64,000 nt of DNA from Zantedeschia hybrid cultivar (taxonomy: Eukaryota > Streptophyta > Magnoliopsida > Alismatales > Araceae), in assembly GCA_030544215.1 (NCBI GenBank), contig JARZZO010000006.1, forward strand, positions 48,894,501 through 48,958,500, in the 5' to 3' direction. The position numbers were made by a program, and so were the translations under genes. The notes below the pieces were generated by a model that saw only the letters and a program-made list of their open reading frames with translations, was not told the DNA's origin and did no database searches. Positions 36,401 to 47,690 of this stretch are shown here, piece by piece. Each line of letters starts with the position of its first letter. The stretch's first letter is position 1.

Positions 36401-36762
36401 CTAGTCCTGAAAAGTTTCATGGAGACCTCATACCTCTCTATCCTACCTTGCTCCCCAAAAAGCTGGCGTAGTTGGAGAAGTATAGCTCTATAATATATCT
36501 TTTCAAATTGTCTCTATAGCTCGATAGCCATAGAGACCAGTATATAACACTGCGCAAGGGAAGAATCTTTCGACAATTTTGTATAATTTAATTGATCACC
36601 CTCCTCGGCATCAGCGGGAGGCTTAGATTGAATCGTGTCTAACAAGTACACAATATTTTCAGCTGTTAAGACAATTCGCAAATTACGCAAGCAGTCTTTA
36701 TAATTAGGTCCAATCAATTTGTTAGCATCCAAGATGCTACGGAGGGGATTTGACAATGACAT
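33424..36762 (-). pseudogene. Copia A gag-pol, N-terminal part (gag to RNase H)
   Basis: Gag starts MSLSNPLRSILDANKL and is near full length for this type (MKLFRTRMFEGPSVQAHVLK, LELSIDFILQSLPESF). It has a zinc knuckle CFRCGQTSPWKRNC whose His is replaced by Pro. The protease region (about 35970-35600) is heavily mutated. Integrase: WHCRLGYIGEKKISHL, CESCLIGKM, then the DVFSRYGYVYLM and FEKFKEYKNEVEKE blocks. RT: ATG DVKTTFLNRNLSEEV block, SIYGLKQVFRSW, YVDDILLIG near 33840, MYIDTILRRF. It is cut at 33423 by G1 in RNase H. Stops and frameshifts are frequent. This copy is the gag-complete relative of copia B. Confidence 0.87.
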
Positions 36763-38718
36763 GATGATCTGGATGAAAGATAATATTTTAGCATGTGTTC
36801 AAGGTTCTATCGTAGATGTGGTTTTCTATCTTAGTTAGCTCCACTATTTTACGTCGAACTATATGACCCTTAATCATTTAGAACCGGAGATCACAACGAT
36901 CATCCTAATGGCTCGGAATCCCAACAAGACTGACCTGCGACCTTGTGGAAAGCACAACAAATCACATCCCATCTCTTGGGCAGTCAACAACACTTGCAAT
37001 ATTCGACTTTCGGCCCCTGAGCGGCCATCCCCTTGTGGAAAGCACAACAAAGGATACTCCCAGTTAGATTACACCCCCATTACTACACAGCAATGAGTTT
37101 GTGACCCGACCCTTGTGGAAAGCACAACAAGGTCAAGTTCAGTCCCTCATCCATTGAAGCAAAGCTTTAGGGCTGAGGTCCTGTCACCAAATCATGAACC
37201 TTGTGGAAAGCACAACAAATCCATGAAATAATGACATTCAGTCATCCTATAATGGTGGAGGGTCACGAAGGCTTCTAAAGCCATGTTCACATATATAATA
37301 TTTAATAAAGAGGGAATTTTGCTTTTATCTTGGTCTCACCTTAAGCGGTAAAATAAATATATTCGAGATATATATTTATAGTACCTAGTAATTGCTCAAA
37401 ATAAATGCATCCCATACAAATAAATAAAACTCGATCATCATGGACTCTAAATAAAGCTATGCAGATATCCAGCCTACTTTCCAAGCCACAGAATCATCCT
37501 CGTAGTTCGTCCTCTGTGCCTTCAAGCTCCATCCGCAGCATTAATTACAAAAATTACATGGCTCACAGGTTGGAAAGTGAATTACATGCCAATAATTTCC
37601 AGCAACCCTTAGGGCGAGTACATTCATCGGAGGAAGATAGAATTACATTGGAAATTAAATAGAGAGAGAAGGGAGGCTCGCAGGCCTCAAAAGAACTGAG
37701 CTAAGTCCATGATCACCCACCATTCCACACACAATCATATCAATCACACATGGGTTATTTTGAAAATAATCCTTATATTTGGACTAAAATCATGGGTTGT
37801 GCATATGAGAAATTTTGGTCATGATTAGTTTTGAAAAACTCATTGTTATATTCAAAATTCATCTAATGGAAACCAAAATGGTATCACAGTAACATTCATG
37901 CTTAGAATTATTCCATACATATAAGAGGATACATACATGAATTTAAAACTTAAATTCAATCAATCATGACAATTAAACAATCATGAAATTTAAATTCAAA
38001 TTAATCATTCAATGATTAAACTAAATAGAATGGAATTTAATTAAATGGTCGTCTTCAATTATCTTTTATTGAAATTCACAATTTGATGCTTTGAAAATTA
38101 TCCAAGAATTTTACAAATTCAAAATTTGAATTTTAATGATAATCCTCTCAAAATTCAAATTTAACAATTATCTAATAATTAGAAATTCAAAAATCTGAAT
38201 TTATACGTAATCTTCAATTAGACCCAAAATTTTCATGATAATTACCAGATTAATCAAAAATAAATTTAGTTAATCCGTTTATGACAATTATCTTAATTTT
38301 GAGAAAAAAAATTAATTTTTCGGGCTAGTGCAGTGCACTGCATGCCACTATATGGTCCAGAGTAGTGCGCCTACCAATGGGGAAAAAAAAAACAGCATTA
38401 TATCTATTTTTAAAATTAAAAAAATAGATGGATGGCAGGGCCATGTGCCTTCCACCATGTGAAAGGCCACATGGTTGGTGTGGACGACCACTATGTTGTG
38501 GACGGCCACAAGCTTGGCCGTTTAATTTCCGATGGCCACTACGAGTGCTGTTTACAATCTAAAAAATTTTCAAAAAATTCCAGACATCCCACTGTCTCCG
38601 AAAAATAAATTTTCATGGCCCAAAAATTAAAAATAAAGTTGAAGAATGCAGAATAATTCGAATATGATGTTATAGCAGAGACCGTTCTTCCCAATTGCAT
38701 CAACAGGAGCCTAAACTT
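36763..38718 (-). other. Copia A 5' leader
   Basis: About 1.95 kb from the primer site to the gag ATG, AT-rich with many short ATTCAAAATTTGAATT-type inverted repeats (38000-38300). It holds the four-hairpin array at 36936-37226. No coding frame is supported. Confidence 0.75.
36936..37226 (-). promoter_or_regulatory. Four structured hairpins in copia A leader
   Basis: On the plus strand the core ccttgtggaaagcacaacaa occurs at 36941, 37031, 37111 and 37199. In sense orientation this gives stem TTGTG/CACAA, loop CTTTC, and an internal loop TTTG opposite GG. Flanking bases outside each core can pair with each other, with different sequence each time: GGAT/ATCC at copy 2, GGTC/GACC at copy 3, and 6 of 7 bases at copy 4. 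Mismatches are of C-A type. The array lies 170-470 nt upstream of the gag start. Its function is unknown; RNA packaging, dimerisation or translation are candidates. Confidence 0.75.
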
Positions 38719-38731
38719 GGCTTTGATACCA
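38719..38731 (-). other. Copia A primer-binding site
   Basis: TGGTATCAAAGCC on the minus strand, one base after the LTR end. This is the standard initiator-tRNA-Met site of plant copia elements. Confidence 0.88.
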
Positions 38732-38732
38732 C

Positions 38733-40389
38733 TATTGGGTTCGGTCGAAACCCCGGAGAAATCGTAACAACGGAAGAATCGAAAATAAATCGATTTCCTA
38801 ATCCAGTTCGGACTCCGATTTATGTAACAAAAACGGTCTAAATAAATCACAAGAGATTTATCACCTTGCATAAAACACGTTGTCCTGTGAAAATTGATGC
38901 CGAACTCTTCGAAGTTTTGAGCCGCACAAGTGTACGACCTCTAGAGTCGATCCACACAAACCCTCATAGCAACGGAGCTTCTTCTCCTTCAATCCGCATA
39001 ACCCACCTTAAACTCCTGGACGACCAAGAAAGAAGAGTCCAACTCTTCTTCTTCTTTTATTTTCCCTTGATGGCCAGGTTTGGAATGACTAGATTAGTTG
39101 CGGGTTTGAAGAGAACCTGGGTTATATATAGGAAGCTGAAGGTGGCAGCTTGAACTGCCTCTTTAACCAATCCTATCCTTTGCTGCCTCGACTGAAGAAA
39201 ACCTTAAGGCATATTATATATAAATATATTATTATTTGCTTATTTTTCAAACAATCTTAATAATACATATATTATATATATGCCCTTTATATTATTATAT
39301 ATACCTTTAAGCTATTTAATGATTCTTTTCCCAAAAGAATCAAATGCTTTAGTATATTTTTTTGTACAATAATATTCTGTTCTGCAAGAGCTATTTGTGT
39401 GTGATCCTCTAGGCCCATTATCACTCTGGTTTAATGATCCATTAACTTCTAATTTAATTAGAAGTAAATTAAACCGGTTATTCCCAATAACCATTTAATT
39501 TATTCTGGACCTTTTGATCACGTTGGGTCAAGCAAATCCGCATGATCCCAGAGGATGTCGGGTTTATGTTCACCCTGTCTAGTACATGTAAGTCTTCAGT
39601 TACCGTATCGCTATAATCTCTCGCTTATGAGTCCGATCCGATTGTGTGGTATGGTTTTGTCAAACCACTAGTTATCGTGTCGTCTGACCGTGACCTCCAT
39701 AATAATTTCACGTTCGTTCCAAGCGAACCGATACCACCCTGGCCAGAGATTTAGTGGAGCATCTATGTCATGATCCATTAACTGTCTGTGATATATCTAA
39801 TAGTGAAAAATCCCCTCATGACCATTAACGGTCTTCGCTTGTATTCCGATGTGGCTAATAATTCAGTGTTTCATGACTTATTGTTAAAGTCACTTAACCA
39901 AATATTAAACCACACCAATCCTCACGCAAGACCCCATTAATGTCTTAGGTCAAAGGATCAAGGATACTACTGAGAGAGATAGATCTTCAGTTGACATTAG
40001 GTATAATTAACCATCTGAAGATCCATCAGCAGATCAGTTTAGTGAACATCCTCCTAGGATGAACACCCACACATATGTGTTGGTGCCCTATGACAGTGAG
40101 ATTGGTCATCTACACATCATGCGTGTTGATTTATGAGTGATCAATGTCCCAGACTGATTACTCTCCAATCAGGAACAATTTAAGGTATGTGTCCATATAC
40201 AGTCAAACTCACATTCGAGATTCCATCTCGAAATTGACTTTACAACCACATATCCTAGGGACAACACAAAGCAATCCACAAATTACAAGTTTACGCTCTA
40301 GTTACCACTTAATTATATTGAACAAGATTATACAACACATTAGGCTTACAGGGCCCAGAATTGGTCTATAAGACACCCAAAAACTCACA
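38733..40389 (-). repeat. Copia A 5' LTR
   Basis: 1657 bp, matching 8166-9817. Its inner end reads TATTGG where the other LTR has TGTTGG (a G-to-A change of the terminal dinucleotide). It carries the minus-strand TATA-like box at 39122-39130. Confidence 0.9.
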
Positions 40390-41744
40390 CGCAGATGGCG
40401 GCCGACGATCAACATGGCACCACAGCATCATCATCTCACTGCCCTGCATCGGCAATTCTTAGATTACCCAGACTTGCTGGTAAGTTCTCTTCTTTTCTAT
40501 TGTATTTTCTTATTTATTTATGCAGTTGAATTATTGTGTGATCATTGACCTAAATGAATGCAATGCACGTTATCTAGAGGCCCTACGTAGGCAAGGGTGA
40601 TGAGGGCCAGCAATGGGTGGTGGCTAGATGCACGAGGTTCAGGAGGCAGGCGTGGGTGCACTGCCTCAACGAAATCGAGCTGTTGCACCTCCAATGAGCT
40701 ATGAGGACCCTGGACTTGCACCAGGAGTGGGTCGAGGACGAGATCCTGGAGGGGATCGGGTGAACGATGAGGGGATGCAAGCCCGCACCAATTGGCAGGT
40801 AAAGTTTGTGGAGCAGTATGCGGACTGGGAGAGGCGTAGCGTGGTGGCAAAGTCTTACGCTGGGAGTAGTGAGGCCTACCTCTAGACGTACTGGATGCTC
40901 TATGCGCCCACCTATAGCTGCTCCAACCCCTCGATGTAGGTATGATGAAATGCATTTTTTTGTCTTTTTTTTTAAATTCTTTTATATGCATTTTAAATTT
41001 CTAACTAAATGTAAATATGTAGGATGCACATGACGCCATGATCATAAACCTCTGTGCTTGCCTCCGAGATGTGGAGCAGCAACTTGAACAAGCCCACACA
41101 GACCTCGCCACCCTGGTATGCATGCACAACTTATCATGTATGAATGCTTTGTTTATTATGGTGCTTAACCACTGACGGTGATTCTGTTTTTCAGCACGTC
41201 ACTTACACCCAGGCCGTCCAGCCTGCCCCAAACACAGTCGCCACCTCTACCTCCAGCACATCTTCATCTACAGGTATCGCCTCGCTCCAGGAGTAGTTGG
41301 CCGGCACCATCCTCCGAGCCTCCCAAGCAGAAGAGGATCGAGCTACTCGGGTAAGTTTCCAACTCCAATATTTGATTCATTTACGATTATGCGTGAGATT
41401 TGATTTTAACTGTAAGGATGTTTCTTGATTGACAGGTAGCTGAGCTATAGGAGATGGGGGCCTAGGAGGAGCTCTAGCACATGAGCAGTGATGCAGCACG
41501 AGCGCAGGTAGAGGCAGCCCGAGTTCATGAGTTTGAGGAGAGGTTGGCACGGCAGCCCATCGGTGACCTCTCCCCGGAGTTGACGCGACACTAGCTACGG
41601 TTGGAGATGGTAGAGGATGAGAGGATCCTTGAGCGGGAAGATAGGCAGAGGGCCGAGGTCGAGGTCACCTCGTTCCAAGTTCAACTCAGGATAGCGGAGC
41701 ACGAGAGGCACATCATTGAGGATCAGTATTAGCGCACCCGCTAA
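40390..41744 (+). pseudogene. PMD gene relic, 3' part with introns and coiled-coil C-terminus
   Basis: Continues the exon cut by copia A: RRWRPTINMAPQHHHLTALH, then FLDYPDLL. Likely exons: 40390-40479, 40578-40939, 41023-41115, 41195-41350, 41436-41744, all with GT-AG introns; the last three joins keep phase. The C-terminal exons encode a coiled coil (LCACLRDVEQQLEQAHTDLA, RVHEFEERLARQP, ERILEREDRQRAEVEVT). Stops: one TAG in LQE*LAG, five more in the last exon and two in exon 40578, all where Gln is expected, plus a TGA and a frameshift in exon 40578. The true end may be TAA at 41742-41744 or somewhat later (to about 41910). Confidence 0.6.
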
Positions 41745-42339
41745 TGAGCCCACGAGGGAGGTCACGGCAGTGTGTTCACTGCTAGCCTTGTTGTATCCTC
41801 TGCCTGTGCAGAGCCTAGCTCAACGGGACTGCCTCCAATGCCAGCCCAGGGAACAGACGTCCACGACGAGGCGCAGAGCCAGTTGGACGAGGGCCATGGC
41901 GAGACCCTGATGAAGTTGAGATGTTATCTTTTGTTTTTGTTGATGTTGTTATGCTGTTGTAATGATGATGATGTACTTTTAAATCCTGATCCTGTGGAGA
42001 TGATGGACTTTTCATGTATATATGATGTTTTTGTGATCAATGTATGAATGGATGAACCTTCTGTGAATGTTGTTTCTTTTCTTATCTTCAATTTCCTTTA
42101 TGTACCTATGTCTTGTTGACCATTTGAACAAATAAATTAATGTATCTGTTCTGTCTTAGCCCTTGCCTAATAAGTGACAAACTACCTTGAACCTATCCTT
42201 GGTAAAAGGGTCAAGGGGCAAAGCCTTTATTCAATGAAGGCGAAAATAGACAAAAAGGTAAATAGTTAATGCAACATGCAATCATACAAATGCAAACTAA
42301 AATCATAAAATGTGCAATAGACACGATGCGACAAATGGA
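41745..42339. other. 3' flank of the PMD relic
   Basis: An open stretch to about 41910 (EPSSTGLPPMPAQGTDVHDE) may be a displaced last exon of the PMD relic. After that comes AT-rich DNA with no recognisable gene. Confidence 0.35.
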
Positions 42340-42515
42340 TGCATTTTTTTTTTTGATTTCAACATTCCAATTTTTTTGGATTTTGAAATGGTAAATTTTT
42401 TGGGATTTTAAATATTTAATTTTTTTAGGTTTTGAAATGTTTATCTTTTTTTGGATTTTGAAATATTTAACTTTTTTGGGATTTGAAATATTCATTTTTT
42501 TTGGATTGTAATATC
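42340..42515. repeat. T-rich ~25-bp tandem repeat, about six units
   Basis: Variants of ttttttggattttgaaatat follow each other from 42340 to 42515. The period varies from about 24 to 27 bp because of T-run length changes. Confidence 0.75.
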
Positions 42516-43764
42516 ATGTTGTGGCCCGACTGGCCCCTTTAAACAAGGGTGCATAGACAGAAGGGAGTCTACTCCTACGATACCCATGACTTCCCAAGCA
42601 TCCTAGGCGCACATTAAGGTTAGTTGGGCCATTAGAAATCCTTGTCTATATCTAGCTCGGCTATGACTTATACTGATAGCAAACCCGCCATGTCACGCTC
42701 TGGCTCCCAACTGCATCCGACCAACAAGTTCTAGCTAAAAATTTCCTAACGGTATACGATTTGTTTGACCCGGGTCTCTTTCCTCACAACCAAGATGGTA
42801 TATAATGGATTACCCTCGAACCCTAATGGTCAATCGCAGATGCTAACCCGGAATTAACGTTGTTGTACTCACTGATAAACCGCTTGCATTGACCTAAGCC
42901 CGAAGCCATAGGGTAAACTGACCTAGAACTAGCATAGTACTTGGATCAAAAGAGCTTACTTGCTTGTTATTCTAATTCCCTAATCATTCTTTGGTAACCT
43001 AATCTAGGGTCACAATGCATTTTGGAGCTTGTATTCCTGATCCCATCCAATGATCGGACCCTTAGTCAACTTAAACTGTTCCTTGAGCTTGGGGTACTCC
43101 CCTTAGGGAGAAGGGAAGAAGTAGTCTAGAAAGCTCAAGATAGGGTTATGAAGACCCAGGAAGATTTTCTTCCTTTACCCTATTATCTGTTGGCGTTTCG
43201 TCATTGTCATTTAGTAGGGATTTTTTCTACTTTGGTTTTACGTCCTTTTATTTTCGGTTTAGCCTTTGATTTAACATTTGACTTTGGGGCCTTTATTCTT
43301 TTGCTTTTGGTTTTTTGCCTTTTTTTTTTTTTTTTTCTTTGGGGCGATTATTTGATTTTTCCCCTTTTTTTATAATGGCCTCCTACTAAGACGGTGGGTA
43401 AATTCAGTAGTCTATCCTACGCCTCGTTTCCACATCGTGAACCGAAAAGGATAGAATAGTTTGCACCTTATATTCTTAGTCATGTTATCAATATTCCTTG
43501 GGCTTCACACCGTTTGCTACTCAAGAACCAAGCATGAGTGTATGTAACATGCCCCTAAATTAGACTACCAAAGACTAAAAAGGGAGGTTTGGATTTGAAC
43601 TTTTCTGACCCCACTGGTCCCTGCACCATGCCTGTTGACACACTTAACCTAGGGATAGTACTTCTTAAGGTAAAGACCATTCCAAGGGTGAGACAATTCC
43701 TGACCCTCTACATTGACTAGCTTGTAAGCGTTACCAAGAAATGTGTTATAACATACGGACCCTC
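42516..43764. other. Probable 3' region of gypsy element D; no gene seen
   Basis: About 1.25 kb lies downstream (minus strand) of the gypsy D integrase. It includes a T-rich run at 43315-43340. I could not find an LTR boundary or any coding frame. Confidence 0.35.
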
Positions 43765-44757
43765 CTAGTAAGGTTGAAGCTTAGAGAGAGGACCACCAGG
43801 TTTTACAAAAACTCTTTTGACTACCATGTCACCAACTATGAACTTTCTTACAATAACATTTTTTTGATAAAATCGTTTGAGTCTATTTTGATACACTCGA
43901 GCATGATTGGCAGCTACCCATCTTTTCTTGTCCAAAAGTTTCAGCCAAGCAAGGAGTGCAGAGCGACGTTCGTTAAGAGAAAACTCCTTGTTCAACTATA
44001 TCCTTAACGACGGAATGAGGATCTTGTATGGAACTACCGCCTCTATTCCAAATGTCAAAGAATATGGGGTTTGCCCAGTGGGAGTGCAATTTGAAGTTCG
44101 GTAAGCCCGTAGAGCCTCTACCAGCTTTTCTGGCCAGTCTACATAACTAGTAGACTCACATGTTTTCTTAATGGTTTTGATTAAGCTTTCACTAATAGCC
44201 TCTGCTTGAGCAGCCTTGTGGATAATATGGAGACGAATGATGCAATGTAATATTATACCTGTTGTATAGGTCCATTAGCTTTTGAGTAACAAATTGAGGT
44301 ATATTGTCGGTGACAATGGTGCTTAGAATCCTGAATTTAGTGATGATGTTCTTCACAATGAACTAGCATACCGTTGCCGCTTTGATTTCCGCGTAGACTT
44401 CAACTTCCACCTATTTGGTGAATTACTCTGTTGCCGTGGGGATGAATGATTTTTGTTTGACCAAGGAGTTTGGACCACCAAGGGGACTAATGATATCGAA
44501 TGCCCATATGGAGAAAGGCCATGGGGAGGACAAAGGGTGTAGTGAAGATGCAGGGGAATGAAGTTTGTCAGAGTGAAGTTGACATTTGGTGCACCTACGA
44601 ACATACCCTACACAATCTTCTTCTATGGTTGGCCAATAATATCTTTATCCAAGGATCTTCTTTGCTAACATTTGGCAATTGACATGGCCACCACAAACTC
44701 CAGCATGAGCGCCTTCCATGATGTTCCAAAGCTCATCTTCATCTAAGTACCTCAAAA
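43765..44757 (-). pseudogene. Gypsy D integrase remnant
   Basis: Minus strand, many stops, but the order is clear: YYWPTIEEDC, YVRRCTKCQLH (zinc-binding end), WPFSIWAFDI (first catalytic Asp), SFIPTATE, IVTDNIPQF (second Asp), HHSSPYYPQG, and after a shift the C-terminal NHARVYQNRLKRFYQKNVIV and FIVGDMVVKRV blocks. The style is that of Tat/Ogre gypsy integrases. It breaks off at 44757 where copia B begins. It may be the far end of the same element seen at 61646-64000. Confidence 0.75.
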
Positions 44758-44760
44758 GAA

Positions 44761-46313
44761 TGTTAGTTTACGTGGCCTACAAGCCAATCTGACTATGTAA
44801 ATCTCGTTCAATTTATTAATAAAATGGCATAATATTCATTATGTGTAAATCGCGTTAATTATCGTTTCATAATGAAGTCCGTAAATATGTGCTATAGTGA
44901 TCATATTATGATGAGATCATACTAATGAGACTGATCACTTAAACACACATATTCTTAATTGTTCCTAGTCGGATGATATCCGAAAAGGATATCGGATATC
45001 CGGTTAGACTAGTACAGATTACTCCTGCTCATATGATGAGGGTGACTTATCTCATAAGTCACTTGTGTGGAGACACTAAGGCGAATCTGTAGGTGCTTAT
45101 TGGAGAATGAGTTCACTGAACTGATCCGACTGAATCGCTGGATGGTATAGTACCTCACTGTCAACCAGCTTGATTCTATTGTCGCAGTTGCGTGGATGGT
45201 CCTCGGACCTGAGACATCAAGGACACCTTGGCGGTGGACTTCTGTGCTTTGACCTTGGTTTACGAATCTCTAGCCACGGGATTCTAATACGCCAAGGATT
45301 GGGTACAGTGGAATACCGTCAAAGGGAATTGTGTGTCAATAAGGAATCATTCGCTCTCGGTACTTAGAGAGAGAATGCTCTAGGAAGGCTGCGCGAAAGT
45401 CCCTGGCCAAGGCGGACGATAATATCGGAAAAGGAGGTTTCCGATATTCATCAGCGGCATCCAATCCAAGTGAGTCAACCGGCTAGGGTTTGACAGCTCG
45501 CCATGCCCTGAGTTGACTCGAGAGCATTGTACGAATGAAGGATTATATCCACGCGGTAACTGTAGGCGGAAAGGTTCCAAGAGTGGGTTATTTAACCCCA
45601 ACTACCTTCCGGGTTCACGCGGTGTTGCTTGGCACCCAACGTGATTGGAGGCCCAGTCGAATTCGATGTGCGACATCAATTCGATTGATTAATTGATTAA
45701 TAAAGGGTTATTAATTAATTAATAAAGCCAATGAAGAGTCACTGGGCTTGTTGGGCCATTAACTGGACTGGTACTTGGGCCTAGAGGGTCACACGCAAAT
45801 GATTCTCAAGGCGATGGATAAATAAGTGGGTTTTATACAAACCGGGGGTTTTTATGAAAAACTGCGCGGTTAGTATAAAACATAGCGAACGGGCTGAGCA
45901 GGCCAAGCTGCTGCTAACCCTAGCCGCCCCTCCTCAGTTTCTGTCCTTCTCTGGCGTCCAGGCAGATCCAGATCTGCTCCGCCGCTTCTCCGAATCCCGT
46001 TCAACGGGAAATCGTCTGCGCGTTGCGGCGATCATTGCGGCGAACGGCGGAGGCTTCGTGGGCTGCGAAGAACGAGGAACTCGAGGATATCCATCGCGGG
46101 GAGGATCGCGTGGACTTCGCTAGAGGCCGGGCGCTGGCGCGGCTTGCGGTGTCACACCGACGGAACCAAACGGCTGCGGATTCGAATCCGCACACGGTGA
46201 GAATTTCAATAATCCGATTATCGTATTTTAGATTTCGAAATGGGAACAGATCGCTGTAAATATTTTGTTTTTCCGCTGCGTGAGCGATCCGGAGAAACCA
46301 AGAAAACCCAACA
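44761..46313 (+). repeat. Copia B 5' LTR
   Basis: 1553 bp, starting TGTTAGTTTACG and ending CCCAACA, followed by TGGTATCAGAGCC. The start resembles that of copia A (TGTTAGTTTTGAGG). A TATAAAA box lies at 45874-45880. Its last part contains 147 bp absent from the partner LTR. Confidence 0.87.
45874..45880 (+). promoter_or_regulatory. TATA box of copia B LTR
   Basis: TATAAAA, conserved in the truncated partner LTR near 56699. Likely start-site element. Confidence 0.5.
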
Positions 46314-46314
46314 G

Positions 46315-46327
46315 TGGTATCAGAGCC
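46315..46327 (+). other. Copia B primer-binding site
   Basis: TGGTATCAGAGCC one base after the LTR, the initiator-tRNA-Met type. Confidence 0.9.
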
Positions 46328-47199
46328 AGGTTCCACTGTTTCTCGTCCCGTTTCGGTTTTCGAATTGATTTTTCCATTAATTTATTCCATGCTTGGAATC
46401 CATTAATAAATGGATCCCTGTTCATATGATGAACTGAAAAATAATTAGATTATTTTATTCTGTTATTTTCCGAATTTTATTGGGGTTTTTAGTGTTCTTC
46501 TTGGGACGAAGAACGATGGGCGTTTCTGTTTTGTTCAGGCTTCCCCAAAGGTTGGAAAAGCTTGCAAGACAGCCCGGATCCTTAATGAAGGATCTGTACT
46601 CATCATTGTAGTCGCGGCCGGCACCGGAGTGGCCTCTGGAGTTGGCCGGAGGGAGCCCTTTCTTCTCCATGTGCACGGTTAACACAGAAAAACTTGTTTT
46701 TGGGGGGCGTTTAAGAAGGCCAACCGGCGCCTTATTGGGCCCCACCGGCGGCATCACCGGCGCTGGGCCATCACCGGCCGGGGGCCGGGCGACGCTGGGG
46801 TGTCCGCCGGGCGGCGCCGTGGAGCCCCGCCGCCGGCTAGGGTTTCCTGCACTCAAACGCAGGCCGTCGGGTGTTGCAGGGAGGAAGAAGGGGCCGGCCC
46901 GACCGGTTCGACCGGCCGGGTCGAGCCTGGGCCGGGCTCGAGCCCTGGGCCCTGGTCCAGGCGAGCCCAGGCGCGCCTGGCTCGAGCCCAGGCCCTTGGA
47001 GGGCCCGAGCGAGATTGCCCCTTAGGGCTGGGCCCATTTCCTCACCCTTTTAACCCCTTTTTAATCCCTGTTTAAATATAATTAAGCCAATTTGACCCAA
47101 TTGATTTAAAATTAGATTTTAAATTTATATTTCAAAATTATTTTGAAAATATTTTTTCTTAATATAATTGAATTGGGTCATTAATGATTTTGGAATCAT

Positions 47200-47690
47200 T
47201 TTAATTAACAATTGTTGTTAATTATTGAAGTTAATTATTAATTTAAATGTTAAGTTAATAATTAATTTTAATTGATTAATTTAAGAGTTAAATTAATGAT
47301 CATTAGTTAATTAGAATTGGTTGTTGATTTAAATGTTATATTAACAACTAATTTTAACTAACTAATTTAATGGTTTGATTTAGATTAATTAGTTATTGGT
47401 TTAAGAGTTAAACGAATAATTAATTTCAATCCAATAATCTAAAAGTTAGATTGCTGGTTAATTGTTAATTAGTGTTAATTATAAATTCAAGAGTTAAATT
47501 GATAATTAACATTAATTAACTAACTAGTCTAAGAGTTAGATTAGTTTATAATAACAAATTAGAGTTAATTATTAATTTATGTGATAAGTTAATGATTAAT
47601 TTTGTTGGACTAGTCTAAGAGTTAGATTAGTCATTAATAGTCTAATTGTTAGATTATTAATGGGGTTTTAATCTAAGTGTTAGATTATTA
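47200..47690. repeat. Array of short AT-rich palindromes (copy 1)
   Basis: More than ten palindromes of the form TAATCTAA-NNG-TTAGATTA or TTAATTTAA-NNG-TTAAATTAA, spaced irregularly about 30-60 bp apart. Arms change together (C with G, T with A), so pairing is kept. The same array is at 52425-52950 and, inverted, at 60610-61260. Confidence 0.75.

Larger units (their letters stand above)
8166..40389 (-). mobile_element. Copia A: complete Ty1-copia element with a nested 23-kb insertion
   Basis: Two ~1.65-kb LTRs in direct orientation (8166-9817 and 38733-40389) bound a minus-strand element. It has a tRNA-iMet-type primer site (38719-38731), a ~2-kb leader, gag-pol (36762 down to 33424, then 10368 to 9832) and a polypurine tract. 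A 5-bp target duplication flanks it. G1 (10369-33418) sits inside its RNase H. The long LTR, long leader and gag style resemble the Angela/BARE type, an inference without a tree. Coding sequence has many stops and frameshifts, so it is inactive. Without the insert it would be about 9.2 kb. Confidence 0.9.

Noticed and set aside
36941..37219. CRISPR-like array: a 21-bp phrase repeated four times with ~70-90-bp spacers
   Set aside because: Plant retrotransposon leader, unequal spacers and only four copies. The repeat is the core of a hairpin whose outer stem extends into the spacers.
41772..42047. 91-codon frame as a separate small gene
   Set aside because: More likely a displaced last exon or 3' flank of the PMD relic; its end is low-complexity Leu/Cys/Asp.
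43148..43375. 75-codon hydrophobic frame, possible membrane peptide
   Set aside because: Phe/Leu-rich because of T-runs. No other support.
46642..47075. Pro/Gly/Arg-rich open frames on both strands before the copia B gag
   Set aside because: GC-rich part of the leader; three overlapping frames open at once and none is conserved in the inverted leader copy.
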